Source: Aromatoleum toluvorans
GTDB lineage: Bacteria > Pseudomonadota > Gammaproteobacteria > Burkholderiales > Rhodocyclaceae
Length of the DNA: 64,000 nucleotides
Assembly: GCF_012910905.1 (NCBI RefSeq)
Contig: NZ_WTVN01000018.1
Span: 1 to 64,000, forward strand
Direction of reading: 5' to 3'
In this document: piece after piece, positions 40,588 to 48,980 of the stretch
Numbering within the stretch: the stretch's first letter is position 1
How the letters are laid out: every line of letters starts with the position of its first letter
Notes under the pieces: model-generated
What the model saw: only the letters and a program-made list of their open reading frames with translations
Database searches by the model: none
Told to the model about the DNA's origin: nothing
Translations under genes and position numbers: made by a program

Positions 40588-41631
40588 ATGCATGAACTCG
40601 TGAAGGACTATTACGGCAGCCGGCTGCAGGGCAGCGAGGACCTGCGCACCACCGCCTGCTGCGATGCGAGCCTGACGCCCGCGTGGCTGAAGCCGCTGCT
40701 CACCAGGGTTCATCCCGAAGTGCTGTCGCGCTACTACGGCTGCGGGCTCGTGTGCCCGCCGTTGCTCGACGGCTGCGCCGTGCTGGACCTGGGCTGCGGC
40801 TCGGGGCGCGACGTGTACGTGCTGTCGCAACTGGTCGGCGAACGCGGGCAGGTCGTCGGCGTGGACATGACCGAGGAGCAGCTCGCCGTGGCGCTGCGGC
40901 ACCGCGATCATCACCGCGAAGCCTTCGGCCATGCCCGCGACAACGTGGGCTTCATGCTGGGCTATATCGAACATCTCGACGAACTCGGGCTGCCCGACGC
41001 GAGCTTCGACGTGGTCGTGTCGAACTGCGTCGTGAACCTCTCGCCGGACAAGGACGCGGTGCTGCGCAACGTCTTCCGCCTGCTGAAGCCGGGCGGCGAG
41101 TTCTACTTTTCCGACATCTATGCCGACCGCCGCGTGCCGGCACAGGTGCGCAACGACCCCTTGCTGTATGGCGAATGCCTCGGCGGGGCGCTGTATTGGG
41201 GGGACTTCCTGGCGCTGGCGAAACGCCACGGCTTCGCCGATCCGCGCCTGGTCGAAGACCGACCGATCGCGATCACCGACCCTGCCCTGGCCGAACGTGC
41301 CGCGGGGGTCGGATTCCACTCGGCGACCTACCGCCTCTTCAAGCTCGACGGCCTGGAGCCGCAGTGCGAGGACTACGGGCAGGCGGTGATCTACCGCGGC
41401 ACGGTGCCGACGATGGCGCAGCGCTTCCGCCTCGACAAGCACCACGACATCGAAGCCGGGCGCGTCTTCCCCGTGTGCGGCAACACCTGGCGCATGCTGC
41501 ACGAGACGCGTTTCCGGCCGCACTTCGAGTTCATCGGCAATTTCGAGCGCCATTACGGCCTGTTCGCAGGCTGTGGCAGTTCGATGCCCTTCGACCGCGA
41601 CGCGCAGACCGCCCCGGGCGGCTGCTGCTGA
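40588..41631 (+). CDS. arsM: Arsenite S-adenosylmethionine methyltransferase ArsM
   Basis: A 347-residue SAM methyltransferase. The SAM site is AVLDLGCGSGRDVYVLSQ near residues 64-81. The As(III)-binding cysteines of ArsM are recognisable: Cys24-Cys25 (TTACCDA), Cys147 (VVVSNCVVNLSPDK) and Cys197 (YGECLGGAL). A C-terminal extension carries CGNTW and ends GGCC. ArsM methylates arsenite; its dimethyl product is the ArsS substrate, so the two adjacent genes supply consecutive steps. Start chosen at the ATG after gaggga, 49 bp after arsS. Confidence 0.9.
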   Translation: MHELVKDYYGSRLQGSEDLRTTACCDASLTPAWLKPLLTRVHPEVLSRYYGCGLVCPPLLDGCAVLDLGCGSGRDVYVLSQLVGERGQVVGVDMTEEQLAVALRHRDHHREAFGHARDNVGFMLGYIEHLDELGLPDASFDVVVSNCVVNLSPDKDAVLRNVFRLLKPGGEFYFSDIYADRRVPAQVRNDPLLYGECLGGALYWGDFLALAKRHGFADPRLVEDRPIAITDPALAERAAGVGFHSATYRLFKLDGLEPQCEDYGQAVIYRGTVPTMAQRFRLDKHHDIEAGRVFPVCGNTWRMLHETRFRPHFEFIGNFERHYGLFAGCGSSMPFDRDAQTAPGGCC

Positions 41632-41640
41632 GGAGGCGCG

Positions 41641-42468
41641 ATGCAATTCCTGTCGAGGAATCTGTTTTTCGTGGTGACGCTCGTCGCCGCCCTGTTCGCC
41701 ACGGGATGTGCGCGCGAGTCGGGCGAACATCTCGTCGTGACCGGATCGAGCACCATCGCGCCGCTCGCGACGGTGCTCGCCGAACGCTTCGAGGCCACCC
41801 ATCCGGGTGTCAAGATCGACGTGCAGGCCGGTGGTTCGGCACGCGGCGTCGCCGACGTGCGCCAGGGTTTGGCGAACATCGGCATGGTGTCGCGCGCGCT
41901 GAAGGCGGACGAGGGGGACCTCCTCGCCGACACCATTGCCCGGGACGGCATCGCGATCATCGTGCATCGCGACAACCCGGTGGCCGCGCTCACGCGCGAG
42001 CAGATCATCGCGATCTACACCGGCCAGGTGCGGGACTGGAAGGCGGTCGGCGGCGCTGATGCGCCGATCACGGTGGTGAACAAGGCCGAAGGGCGCTCGA
42101 CGCTCGAGCTCTTCCTGAGCCACTTCAAGCTCGAGGCCCCGGCCATTCGCGCGGACGTCGTGATCGGCGACAACCAGCAGGGGATCAAGACCGTGGCGGG
42201 CAACCCGCAGGCGATCGGCTACGTGTCGATCGGCACGGCCGAATACGAGGCGAGCCGCGGCACGCCGATCCGCCTGCTGCCGCTCGGCGGCGTCGAAGCC
42301 TCGACCGCGGCGGTTGCCGCCGGGCGCTTTCCATTGTCGCGCCCGCTGAACCTGGTCCATCGCAGCGAGCTTTCCGGCATCGCGCGCGACTTCATCGCGT
42401 TCGCGCGCTCGGCCGAGGTGAACGACCTTGTCACCGGCCAGTATTTCGTACCGCCGGCCGTCCGCTGA
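41641..42468 (+). CDS. pstS: PstS-type phosphate-binding lipoprotein
   Basis: A 275-residue periplasmic binding protein with a lipobox (LFATGCARES) and the PstS-like VTGSSTIAPLATVLAERFEA phosphate-site phrase, plus VQAGGSARGVADVRQGLANI. It delivers phosphate or a related oxyanion to PstCA. A gaggagg site lies ahead of the ATG, 9 bp after arsM, so it belongs to the arsenic operon. Whether it prefers phosphate over arsenate cannot be told from sequence. Confidence 0.88.
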   Translation: MQFLSRNLFFVVTLVAALFATGCARESGEHLVVTGSSTIAPLATVLAERFEATHPGVKIDVQAGGSARGVADVRQGLANIGMVSRALKADEGDLLADTIARDGIAIIVHRDNPVAALTREQIIAIYTGQVRDWKAVGGADAPITVVNKAEGRSTLELFLSHFKLEAPAIRADVVIGDNQQGIKTVAGNPQAIGYVSIGTAEYEASRGTPIRLLPLGGVEASTAAVAAGRFPLSRPLNLVHRSELSGIARDFIAFARSAEVNDLVTGQYFVPPAVR

Positions 42469-43324
42469 CCGCCTGCTGTATCGCGCGCTCGCGATCTCCG
42501 CGGGTGCCGTGGCGGCCATCCTCGCGCTGATCCTCGTCTACCTGACGGCGGCGAGCGCCGGCCTGCTCTTCGCCGACGCGGGGCTGTGGCGGCTCGACTG
42601 GCATCCTTCGCTCGGCGCCTACGGCCTGCTCGCAATGCTCGTCGGTTCGCTGGCGGTGAGCGTGCTGGCCGTGCTTTTCGCCGTGCCGCCCGGCCTGGTG
42701 CTCGCGGTGTGGGGGCGTTTCTTCGCGCCGCCGTGGCTGGGCGGGCTGTACCGCGGCGCAATGGGGCTGCTGGCGAGCATTCCGTCGGTGGTGTATGGCT
42801 TCTGGGGGCTGGTGGCGCTGGTGCCGTGGCTCAATCGCTGGGCGCCTCCGGGGGCGAGCCTGCTCGCCGGGGCACTGGTGCTGGCGCTGATGATCCTGCC
42901 CATCCTCGTGCTGCAGGCCGACCTCGCGCTCGACGAGGCGCGGCGCCGGCACCTTGCCGCGGCCATGGCGCTGGGCGCTTCGGTCAGCGGTACGGTGCGC
43001 CGCGTGCTCCTGCCGACGGCCGCGCCGCAGCTGCTCCCGGCGGTCCTGCTGCAGCTCGGGCGGGCGCTGGGCGAGACGATGGCGGTGCTGATGGTGGCGG
43101 GCAACGTGGTGCAGTTGCCCGAGGCCATCACCACGCCGATCCGTACGCTCACCGCGAACATCGCGCTCGAGATGGCCTACGCCAGCGGCGCGCATCAGAC
43201 CGCGCTGTTCGCCAGCGGATGGCTGCTGCTCGTGCTGGTGACACTGATCATGCTCGGCGCGCGCGCGATGGCCGGACGCTTCGCGGCGGGGCCGGCCGGC
43301 GGGGGGAAGGGCGATGCGCATTGA
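42428..43324 (+). CDS. pstC: Phosphate-type ABC transporter permease PstC
   Basis: A 298-residue inner-membrane permease with about six helices. The cytoplasmic EAA loop reads AAAMALGASVSGTVRRVLLP, and LLQLGRALGETMAVLMVAGN is the PstC/PstA signature. The start is uncertain: TTG at 42428 has gaggtg upstream and overlaps the pstS end by 41 bp; no ATG or GTG lies near. Overlap with pstA (11 bp) shows coupled translation. Confidence 0.88.
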   Translation: MSPASISYRRPSADRLLYRALAISAGAVAAILALILVYLTAASAGLLFADAGLWRLDWHPSLGAYGLLAMLVGSLAVSVLAVLFAVPPGLVLAVWGRFFAPPWLGGLYRGAMGLLASIPSVVYGFWGLVALVPWLNRWAPPGASLLAGALVLALMILPILVLQADLALDEARRRHLAAAMALGASVSGTVRRVLLPTAAPQLLPAVLLQLGRALGETMAVLMVAGNVVQLPEAITTPIRTLTANIALEMAYASGAHQTALFASGWLLLVLVTLIMLGARAMAGRFAAGPAGGGKGDAH

Positions 43325-44168
43325 CGCGCTCGATCGCGCGACGCGCAGCGATCGCCTGCACGGCCGCTGGATGGGCCTGTTCGCGATGTTGACGCTGCTG
43401 GTGCCGCTGCTCCTGATCGGCGAACTGCTGGTCGACGGGCTGCCGGCGCTGGGCGCCGACTTCCTGCTGCGTGCGCCGACGGACGCCGGGCTGGGCGGCG
43501 GCATCGGCTCCGTGCTCGTATCCACGCTGTGGGTGCTTGCGGTGTGCCAGGGTGTCGTGCTGCCGCTGGGGCTGGGCTGTGCGCTGTTCCTCGTCGAGCA
43601 CGTGCGGGCCGGGAGCCGTCTCGAACGCGCCCTGCAACTCACGCTCGACATCCTCGGCGGCGTGCCCTCCATCGTTTTCGGGCTGTTCGGCAACCGCTTC
43701 TTCGCGGTCGAACTGGGGCTGGGTTTCTCCATCCTGTCCGGCGGGCTGACGCTCGCCTGCATGGTGCTGCCGCTCTTCATCCGCGCCGCGGAGCAGTCCC
43801 TGCGCCTGTGCCCCGACCGCTACCGTAGCGCGGCCGCGGCGCTGGCCTTGTCGCGCTGGGGCTTCGTGCGCCGCATCCTGTTGCCCACCGCCGCCCCGGG
43901 CATCGCACTGGGCGTGGTGCTCGCATCCGGCCGTGCGCTGGCCGAGACGGCGGTGCTGCTATTCACCGCCGGCTACGTGACGCGCTGGCCCGGAAGCTGG
44001 TTCGACTCGGGCCGCACGCTGGCGGTACACATCTACGACCTCGCGATGAACGTATCGGGGGGCAGCACCAATGCCGCCGCGAGCGCGCTGGTCCTGCTGG
44101 TGCTGGCCATCGGCATCCAGGCACTCGCCGTCGCACTCGGCCGGATCTCGAGGGGAGCTTCAGCATGA
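43314..44168 (+). CDS. pstA: Phosphate-type ABC transporter permease PstA
   Basis: A 284-residue permease with about six helices. The EAA loop is AALALSRWGFVRRILLPTAA, followed by GRALAETAVLLFTAGYVTRW. The loop region LTLDILGGVPSIVFGLFGNR is typical. A ggggggaagg site precedes the ATG. The stop overlaps pstB (ATGA). Confidence 0.9.
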   Translation: MRIDALDRATRSDRLHGRWMGLFAMLTLLVPLLLIGELLVDGLPALGADFLLRAPTDAGLGGGIGSVLVSTLWVLAVCQGVVLPLGLGCALFLVEHVRAGSRLERALQLTLDILGGVPSIVFGLFGNRFFAVELGLGFSILSGGLTLACMVLPLFIRAAEQSLRLCPDRYRSAAAALALSRWGFVRRILLPTAAPGIALGVVLASGRALAETAVLLFTAGYVTRWPGSWFDSGRTLAVHIYDLAMNVSGGSTNAAASALVLLVLAIGIQALAVALGRISRGASA

Positions 44169-44950
44169 TCGATGACCGCAAGACCGCGCCCGCACTCGAA
44201 CTCGATGACGTGTCGGTATCCTACGGCAAGCGCCCGGCCGTCCGGCATGCGAGCCTCAGCGTCGCGCCGGGCGAGCTGATGGCGCTGGTGGGACCCAGCG
44301 GCTGCGGCAAGAGCAGCCTGCTCGCCGCCATCAACCGCATGACCGACATGGTTCCAGGATGCCGCGTCAGCGGCGACATCCGCATCGACGGCGCCTCCGT
44401 GATGGGGCAGGGGATGTCGCTGCCACGCTTGCGGCGGCGGGTCGGCATGGTGTTCCAGCAACCCAACCCCTTTCCCCTGTCGATCGCCGACAACCTGCAT
44501 TTTCCGTTGCGCGAGCACGGCATCGGCCGCCGCGACGTGCGCGAACGCATGGTCGAGCGCGCGCTGCGCGATGTCGGCCTGTGGGGCGAGGTGGCCGGAC
44601 GCCTCGACCAGTCGGCGCTGACGCTTTCGGGTGGCCAGCAGCAGCGGCTGTGCGTCGCGCGGGCTATCGTCCTGGCCCCCGAGGTGCTGCTGCTCGACGA
44701 GCCGTGCAGCGCCCTCGATCCGATCGCGACGGCGTCGGTCGAACGCCTGATCCGCGACCTGAAGGGCCGCTACACGATGCTGATGGTCACGCACAACCTC
44801 GCGCAGGCGCGACGGCTCGCCGACGCGGTCGCCGTGTGCTGGGTCGAGAACGGCTGCGGCTGCGTGGTCGAGAGCGGGGCAACCGAGCATATCTTCATGA
44901 GCCCCGGTCACCCGGCCACCCAGGCCTACTGCCGAGGGCTGGCGGGTTAG
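44165..44950 (+). CDS. pstB: Phosphate-type ABC transporter ATP-binding protein PstB
   Basis: A 261-residue ABC ATPase. Walker A is VGPSGCGKSSLLAAINRM near residues 40-57, the ABC signature LSGGQQQRL is present, and Walker B is EVLLLDEPCSALDP. The NRMTDMVPGCRVSGDIRIDG phrase identifies PstB. It ends the arsS-arsM-pstSCAB operon, followed by a terminator. No phoU or phoBR is next to it, unlike the usual pst locus. Confidence 0.94.
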   Translation: MIDDRKTAPALELDDVSVSYGKRPAVRHASLSVAPGELMALVGPSGCGKSSLLAAINRMTDMVPGCRVSGDIRIDGASVMGQGMSLPRLRRRVGMVFQQPNPFPLSIADNLHFPLREHGIGRRDVRERMVERALRDVGLWGEVAGRLDQSALTLSGGQQQRLCVARAIVLAPEVLLLDEPCSALDPIATASVERLIRDLKGRYTMLMVTHNLAQARRLADAVAVCWVENGCGCVVESGATEHIFMSPGHPATQAYCRGLAG

Positions 44951-44993
44951 GCGACTCTCGCCGCACCGAAAATCGGGGGTTCGTCAGCAGTCT

Positions 44994-45019
44994 GAAGGCC
45001 GGTCGAAAGACCGGCCTTC
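44994..45019 (+). terminator. Terminator after pstB
   Basis: A perfect 11-bp stem (gaaggccggtc) with GAAA loop, followed by ccgctttt. Confidence 0.85.
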
Positions 45020-45077
45020 CCGCTTTTGGCCAGTCGATCTTCGATTCCCGCGTGTGCGGGCGGCATCCCCCATCTCG

Positions 45078-45284
45078 TCACATCTTGCTGAACAGGTATG
45101 CGAATGCGACGAAGCCCATTACGATCCAGAAGGCGAGAAATGCGGGCCAACGGACCCTGTTGAACCAGCTGTCGTCGATTCTCCGATGCGGCGATCCGGG
45201 TGTGGCGGCCGCGTGCGTGCGACGGTCCTCGGTGGAAAGCTCCGGTGGGGTACCGCGTCCGGAGTAGTAGTTGGCGGTTGACAT
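45078..45284 (-). CDS. Small single-span membrane protein
   Basis: A 68-residue protein with a hydrophilic N-terminal half (MSTANYYSGRGTPPELSTED) and one membrane helix near residues 46-65 (PAFLAFWIVMGFVAFAYLFS). Start is uncertain between ATG 45284 and GTG 45293. No known family; similar short proteins occur near transporters. It lies between pstB (convergent) and the SulP gene. Confidence 0.6.
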   Translation of the reverse strand: MSTANYYSGRGTPPELSTEDRRTHAAATPGSPHRRIDDSWFNRVRWPAFLAFWIVMGFVAFAYLFSKM

Positions 45285-45410
45285 GATGGACACCTCTTCC
45301 CGAACGGCTACGCGCTGGTTTCGGGTCGCATTCGTTATCGATCCGGTCCCAGTTCAATTACCTTAGACATCCGCCACGCGCGGTCGCAGGAAGTTTTGCA
45401 CGGCGCGCAG

Positions 45411-45442
45411 AAAAAAACGGGGGACGCAACTTGCGTCCCCCG
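45411..45442 (-). terminator. Terminator of the carbonic anhydrase/SulP unit
   Basis: On the minus strand an 11-bp GC-rich stem (cgggggacgca, loop agt) is followed by a run of seven T. It lies 34 bp after the sulP stop. Confidence 0.92.
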
Positions 45443-45475
45443 TCCAGGCGGCATTCGGGTAGGTCGGGCGCTCGC

Positions 45476-47062
45476 TCAGGCGCCTGCCGCCTGGATGCGA
45501 TGGAATACCTCCGGAAGGTTGACGATGCGGTTTCCCACCAGGGCGATGCGCTGCTCGGCGACGCCGGCACGATGCAGCCTGTCGAAGCTGCCGCGCTCGG
45601 CGACCCAGACACGCACGTGCGGGTGCTGATCGATCAGTTCGGCGAGCATCAACGCTCCGGTCGCGTCCAGGTACGACACGTTGCAGAGGTTCAGGGTGCG
45701 GATCTTTCCGTCCTCGAGGTGGGCGTGGATCTCGTTCTTGAGGGCGGAACTGGTGAGGAAACTGATGCCGTTATTGACGGTGAGTACCGGGTGACCGTGC
45801 AGGTCGCGCACGTCGAGGCGGTGGTCCGCGAGCATGCCGCGCAGCGCGAGAATGAGCATCAGGGCAATGCCGACGGGCACCGAGACGGTCAGGTCGATGG
45901 TCACGGTCAGCAGGACCGTGAGGGCGGTGAGCATGCCTTCGCGGCGGTCGATTCTTGCGATGGTGCGGATTTCATGCACTTCGATGAGGCGTCGTGCGGT
46001 GAGCAGGAGGACGGCAGCGAGCGAGGCCATGGGCAGCATGCTGATGAATCCGTACAGCAGTGCGACGAAGGCGGCGAGGAACACGGCGTGGACGATGGCG
46101 GCCGTCTTTTCCGTTCCGCCGCTCATGACGTTGGTGCTACCGCGCACGATGACGCCGGAAGTCGGCAGTCCGCCCACGAAGGGGACGACCAGGTTGGCGA
46201 GTCCGAGGCCGAACAGTTCGCGGTCCGGGTTGTGCCGGGTGTTCGTCATCGCGTCCAGGGCCTTGGAGGAGAGCAGGGACTCGACGGCGATCAGGATGCC
46301 GAGGGTGAAGGCTGCGGGCAGGATCTTGTCGAGATGGGTCGTCAGGGTCGCGAGGAAATCCGCGGAAATGCCCACGTTGTCGACCGAGATTTCGTACAGG
46401 GCGCCGATGGTGCGCACCGGGTGGCCTGTGCTGGCGAGCGCGAGGGACAGCATCGTGCCGGCGAGGAGGGCGATCAGCGGTGCCGGAAGCCAGCGCGCCA
46501 TGCGCGTCTTGCCCCACGTCACGGCTGCGGTGACCGTCGCGATCATCACGACCAGTTCCCAGAGGTTGCCTTCGCGCAGATGCGTGGCGGTGAAGGCGAG
46601 TTTTTCGATGATGTCATGCCCCTTGGCTTCGATTCCCAGTCCGGCGGGAATCTGACCCAGCAGGATCAGGACGCCGATGCCGGTCGTGAAGCCGACGATG
46701 ACCGAGTGGGGCATGAGCTCCATCGCCTTGCCCAGACGCAGCAGGCCGATGGCGATGACGACGAGGCCGGCGAGGAAGGTCGAGGCGAGCAGTACCGGCA
46801 GGCCGTGTTGCGCCATCAGGCCGTAGAGGATGGTGATGAAGGCTGCGGCGGGGCCCGAGACCTGGAAGCGCGAGCTGCCGAAAACGGCAGCGATGAGGCC
46901 GCCGACGACACCGGAGACGATACCGGCCATCGGGTTGGCGCCCGATGCGATGGCGAAGGCGATGCACAGCGGAAGCGCGACGACCGCGACGATAAAACCG
47001 GAAAAGATGTTGTTGGGGCTGAAACCCGATATCAATGTTTTCAAGCTGACCTCCTGGATCAA
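45476..47062 (-). CDS. SulP-family anion transporter, probably bicarbonate
   Basis: A 528-residue protein with about 10-12 helices. The SulP N-terminal phrase GFIVAVVALPLCIAFAIASG is followed by GLIAAVFGSSRFQVSGPAAA. A C-terminal STAS domain starts near residue 430 (LNLCNVSYLDATGALMLAEL). SulP members carry sulfate, bicarbonate or organic anions. The carbonic anhydrase gene 21 bp upstream in the same direction favours bicarbonate. Strong terminator downstream. Confidence 0.9.
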   Translation of the reverse strand: MIQEVSLKTLISGFSPNNIFSGFIVAVVALPLCIAFAIASGANPMAGIVSGVVGGLIAAVFGSSRFQVSGPAAAFITILYGLMAQHGLPVLLASTFLAGLVVIAIGLLRLGKAMELMPHSVIVGFTTGIGVLILLGQIPAGLGIEAKGHDIIEKLAFTATHLREGNLWELVVMIATVTAAVTWGKTRMARWLPAPLIALLAGTMLSLALASTGHPVRTIGALYEISVDNVGISADFLATLTTHLDKILPAAFTLGILIAVESLLSSKALDAMTNTRHNPDRELFGLGLANLVVPFVGGLPTSGVIVRGSTNVMSGGTEKTAAIVHAVFLAAFVALLYGFISMLPMASLAAVLLLTARRLIEVHEIRTIARIDRREGMLTALTVLLTVTIDLTVSVPVGIALMLILALRGMLADHRLDVRDLHGHPVLTVNNGISFLTSSALKNEIHAHLEDGKIRTLNLCNVSYLDATGALMLAELIDQHPHVRVWVAERGSFDRLHRAGVAEQRIALVGNRIVNLPEVFHRIQAAGA

Positions 47063-47083
47063 TGCAGGGCGGCGTGACGCGTC

Positions 47084-47800
47084 TCAGGACGCGGCAAGCA
47101 GTGCCATGGGGCGTTGTCGGTGGGGAAGCTGGGGGGCGGCCAGCGGCGCGAAGGCGAGCTGCGCGGGGTCATAGGCCTCGATCACGCCGTGTTCGATGAC
47201 GTAGTACCAGCCATGGATGTTCAGATTGCCCTCGGCGACGCGGCGCGCGACGGCGGGGTAGGTCATGAGGTTGGCAAGGTGCTGGACGACCATCGCCTTT
47301 TCGGTTGCGCGCATGACGTGATCACGCTCGTTGCTGCCGACGAACCCGGCCGGCTTCCGGTGCTGCTGTTCGCGAGCGCTCTGGGCGAGGACGAGGTCGC
47401 GCACGCTGCGCCCCTGTGCGAGCCAGCGATAGGTGAGTTCGAGTTCGTCGTGATGTCCGGCCTGGTACAGGGCGGCGCAGGCGCCGCAATGCGAGTGGCC
47501 GCAGACCACGATCTCCGACACGCCGAGGACGGAAACCGCGTACTCGATGCTGGCGCCCGTGGAGTTGCACTCCTGCCCCGGGCGATACGGCGGGACCATG
47601 TTGCCGACGTTGCGCATCACGAACAGGTCGCCGGGATCGGATTGGGTGACCGCGTGGGGAATGATGCGGGAGTCGGCGCAGGTGATGAACAGCGTGTCGG
47701 GATTCTGACCCTTGTCGACGAGTTCGGCGAACTTCGCCCGGTTTCTGCGGAAGTAGCCGCGGTGGAACCGTGCGACGCCTTTTACGAGGGAATCGACCAT
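47084..47800 (-). CDS. can: Beta-class carbonic anhydrase
   Basis: A 238-residue zinc enzyme interconverting CO2 and bicarbonate. Zinc ligands are in ITCADSRIIPH (CxDxR motif) and VVCGHSHCGACAA (His-x2-Cys). The start MVDSLVKGVARFHRGYF has a caggagg site; the open frame upstream to 47890 is rejected. It leads the SulP gene, a common pairing for bicarbonate supply. Confidence 0.94.
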   Translation of the reverse strand: MVDSLVKGVARFHRGYFRRNRAKFAELVDKGQNPDTLFITCADSRIIPHAVTQSDPGDLFVMRNVGNMVPPYRPGQECNSTGASIEYAVSVLGVSEIVVCGHSHCGACAALYQAGHHDELELTYRWLAQGRSVRDLVLAQSAREQQHRKPAGFVGSNERDHVMRATEKAMVVQHLANLMTYPAVARRVAEGNLNIHGWYYVIEHGVIEAYDPAQLAFAPLAAPQLPHRQRPMALLAAS

Positions 47801-48118
47801 GTTGAACCTCCTGTGAAGACGGGAACGGCGTGTGCCGCAGGTCCCTTTCGCAGCTTCCGTGCCAGAGGGGATTATCCTTATTGAAATCAAGGTTTTTCTG
47901 CAGCGCCGGGTCTGGCCTGCCGAATGTCGTGTCGTGACGCGGTGGAAATCTGTCGGCTGCTGGCGACTGAATCGGCGATGTGCAGATAAGGCGATGATAT
48001 TGCAGACATTATTTTGTCGCTGCGAAACGACACCCCGATTTCGTATGCCGTTGGGGAAATTTCCCAGCGGCCCTGTGCCGTCGAAGCGGAGACGCCCGCG
48101 CCGTGGGCGAGGCAGCAG
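47801..48118. other. Intergenic region upstream of the carbonic anhydrase gene
   Basis: A 318-bp gap. It must hold the promoter of the carbonic anhydrase/SulP unit; two AT-richer patches (around 47871-47895 and 47985-48015) are candidates, but neither shows a good pair of hexamers. A short GC hairpin (cgcccgcgccgtgggcg) lies near 48086-48102, close to the sir2 stop. No gene, repeat or RNA was recognised. Confidence 0.5.
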
Positions 48119-48955
48119 TCAGCCGCGCCGTGCGCGCCAGCGCGCGTGGATTTCACGCAAGGCAGACAGGCCGCCGAGCGGAACGGACAGGCCTGTACCG
48201 CCGGGAATCCCGGGCGCACGAGGGTTGATGCGGATCAGGGTTCCGTCGGCGCGTTCGCCGAAACGCCGTATCGTCGGGATGTCGATGCCGGCACCCACTT
48301 CGACGACGGCGAGGCGCCCGACGCGCCCGAGCCATTCGGCCAGCGCACATTGCTGTGCGGCGCTGCGCGAGTCGATCCAGTCCCAGTCGTCGAACATCAG
48401 GACGTTGGGGCGCGCGATGCCTCCGCAGTGGCGGCAGCGCGGCAGCTCCGAGGTCAGGCGGCATTCGGCATCGTCGACCCGGGGCGCGAACCCGGCCGCC
48501 TCCCAGATGTCGTCGCGACAGGGGCCGAGGCACTGCAGGTGGTGAATGGAACCGTGGATTTCGGCGACGCGCGACGCGGGGAATCCGGCCTTCTGGAACT
48601 GGCCGTCGACATTGCTCGTCAGGACGAATGCGCCCCAGGGCATGTCGTCGGCGATCTCGCGCAACAGGCCGAAGCCTTCATGGGGAACCGTTTCGCGGTA
48701 GAGGCGCAGGCGGTGGCCGTAGAACCCCCAGGCGCGCTCCGGGTCGGCGCGGAATGCGGCGGGGTTGGCGATGGCGGTGAAGGACGTCCGGCTGCGCGAA
48801 AGCGCGGGGTACGCGGTCCAGAAGCCTTCGTCGCCGCGGAAGTCGGGCAGGCCCGAGTCCACGCCCATGCCGGCGCCGGCAGTGATCAGCAGGGCGTCGG
48901 CGCGTGCCAGCACCGCAGCGCACCGGTCGAGTGTGGCGGAAACTTCGGAAGTCAT
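48119..48955 (-). CDS. SIR2-family NAD-dependent protein deacetylase
   Basis: A 278-residue sirtuin. The NAD site is LLITAGAGMGVDSGLPDFRG near residues 22-41, with TSNVDGQFQKAGF and the catalytic histidine in IHGSIHHLQC. Zinc-type cysteines occur in CLGPC and CRHCGG. It removes acyl groups from lysines, or related NAD chemistry. The ATG chosen at 48955 opens 25 bp before the mltB stop; longer frames are antisense. Confidence 0.88.
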   Translation of the reverse strand: MTSEVSATLDRCAAVLARADALLITAGAGMGVDSGLPDFRGDEGFWTAYPALSRSRTSFTAIANPAAFRADPERAWGFYGHRLRLYRETVPHEGFGLLREIADDMPWGAFVLTSNVDGQFQKAGFPASRVAEIHGSIHHLQCLGPCRDDIWEAAGFAPRVDDAECRLTSELPRCRHCGGIARPNVLMFDDWDWIDSRSAAQQCALAEWLGRVGRLAVVEVGAGIDIPTIRRFGERADGTLIRINPRAPGIPGGTGLSVPLGGLSALREIHARWRARRG

Positions 48956-48980
48956 GGGCCGACGTGGCCGAAGGGCAGGG

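Noticed and set aside
40342..42519. A 725-codon minus-strand frame
   Set aside because: It is antisense to arsM and pstS and has only low-complexity composition.
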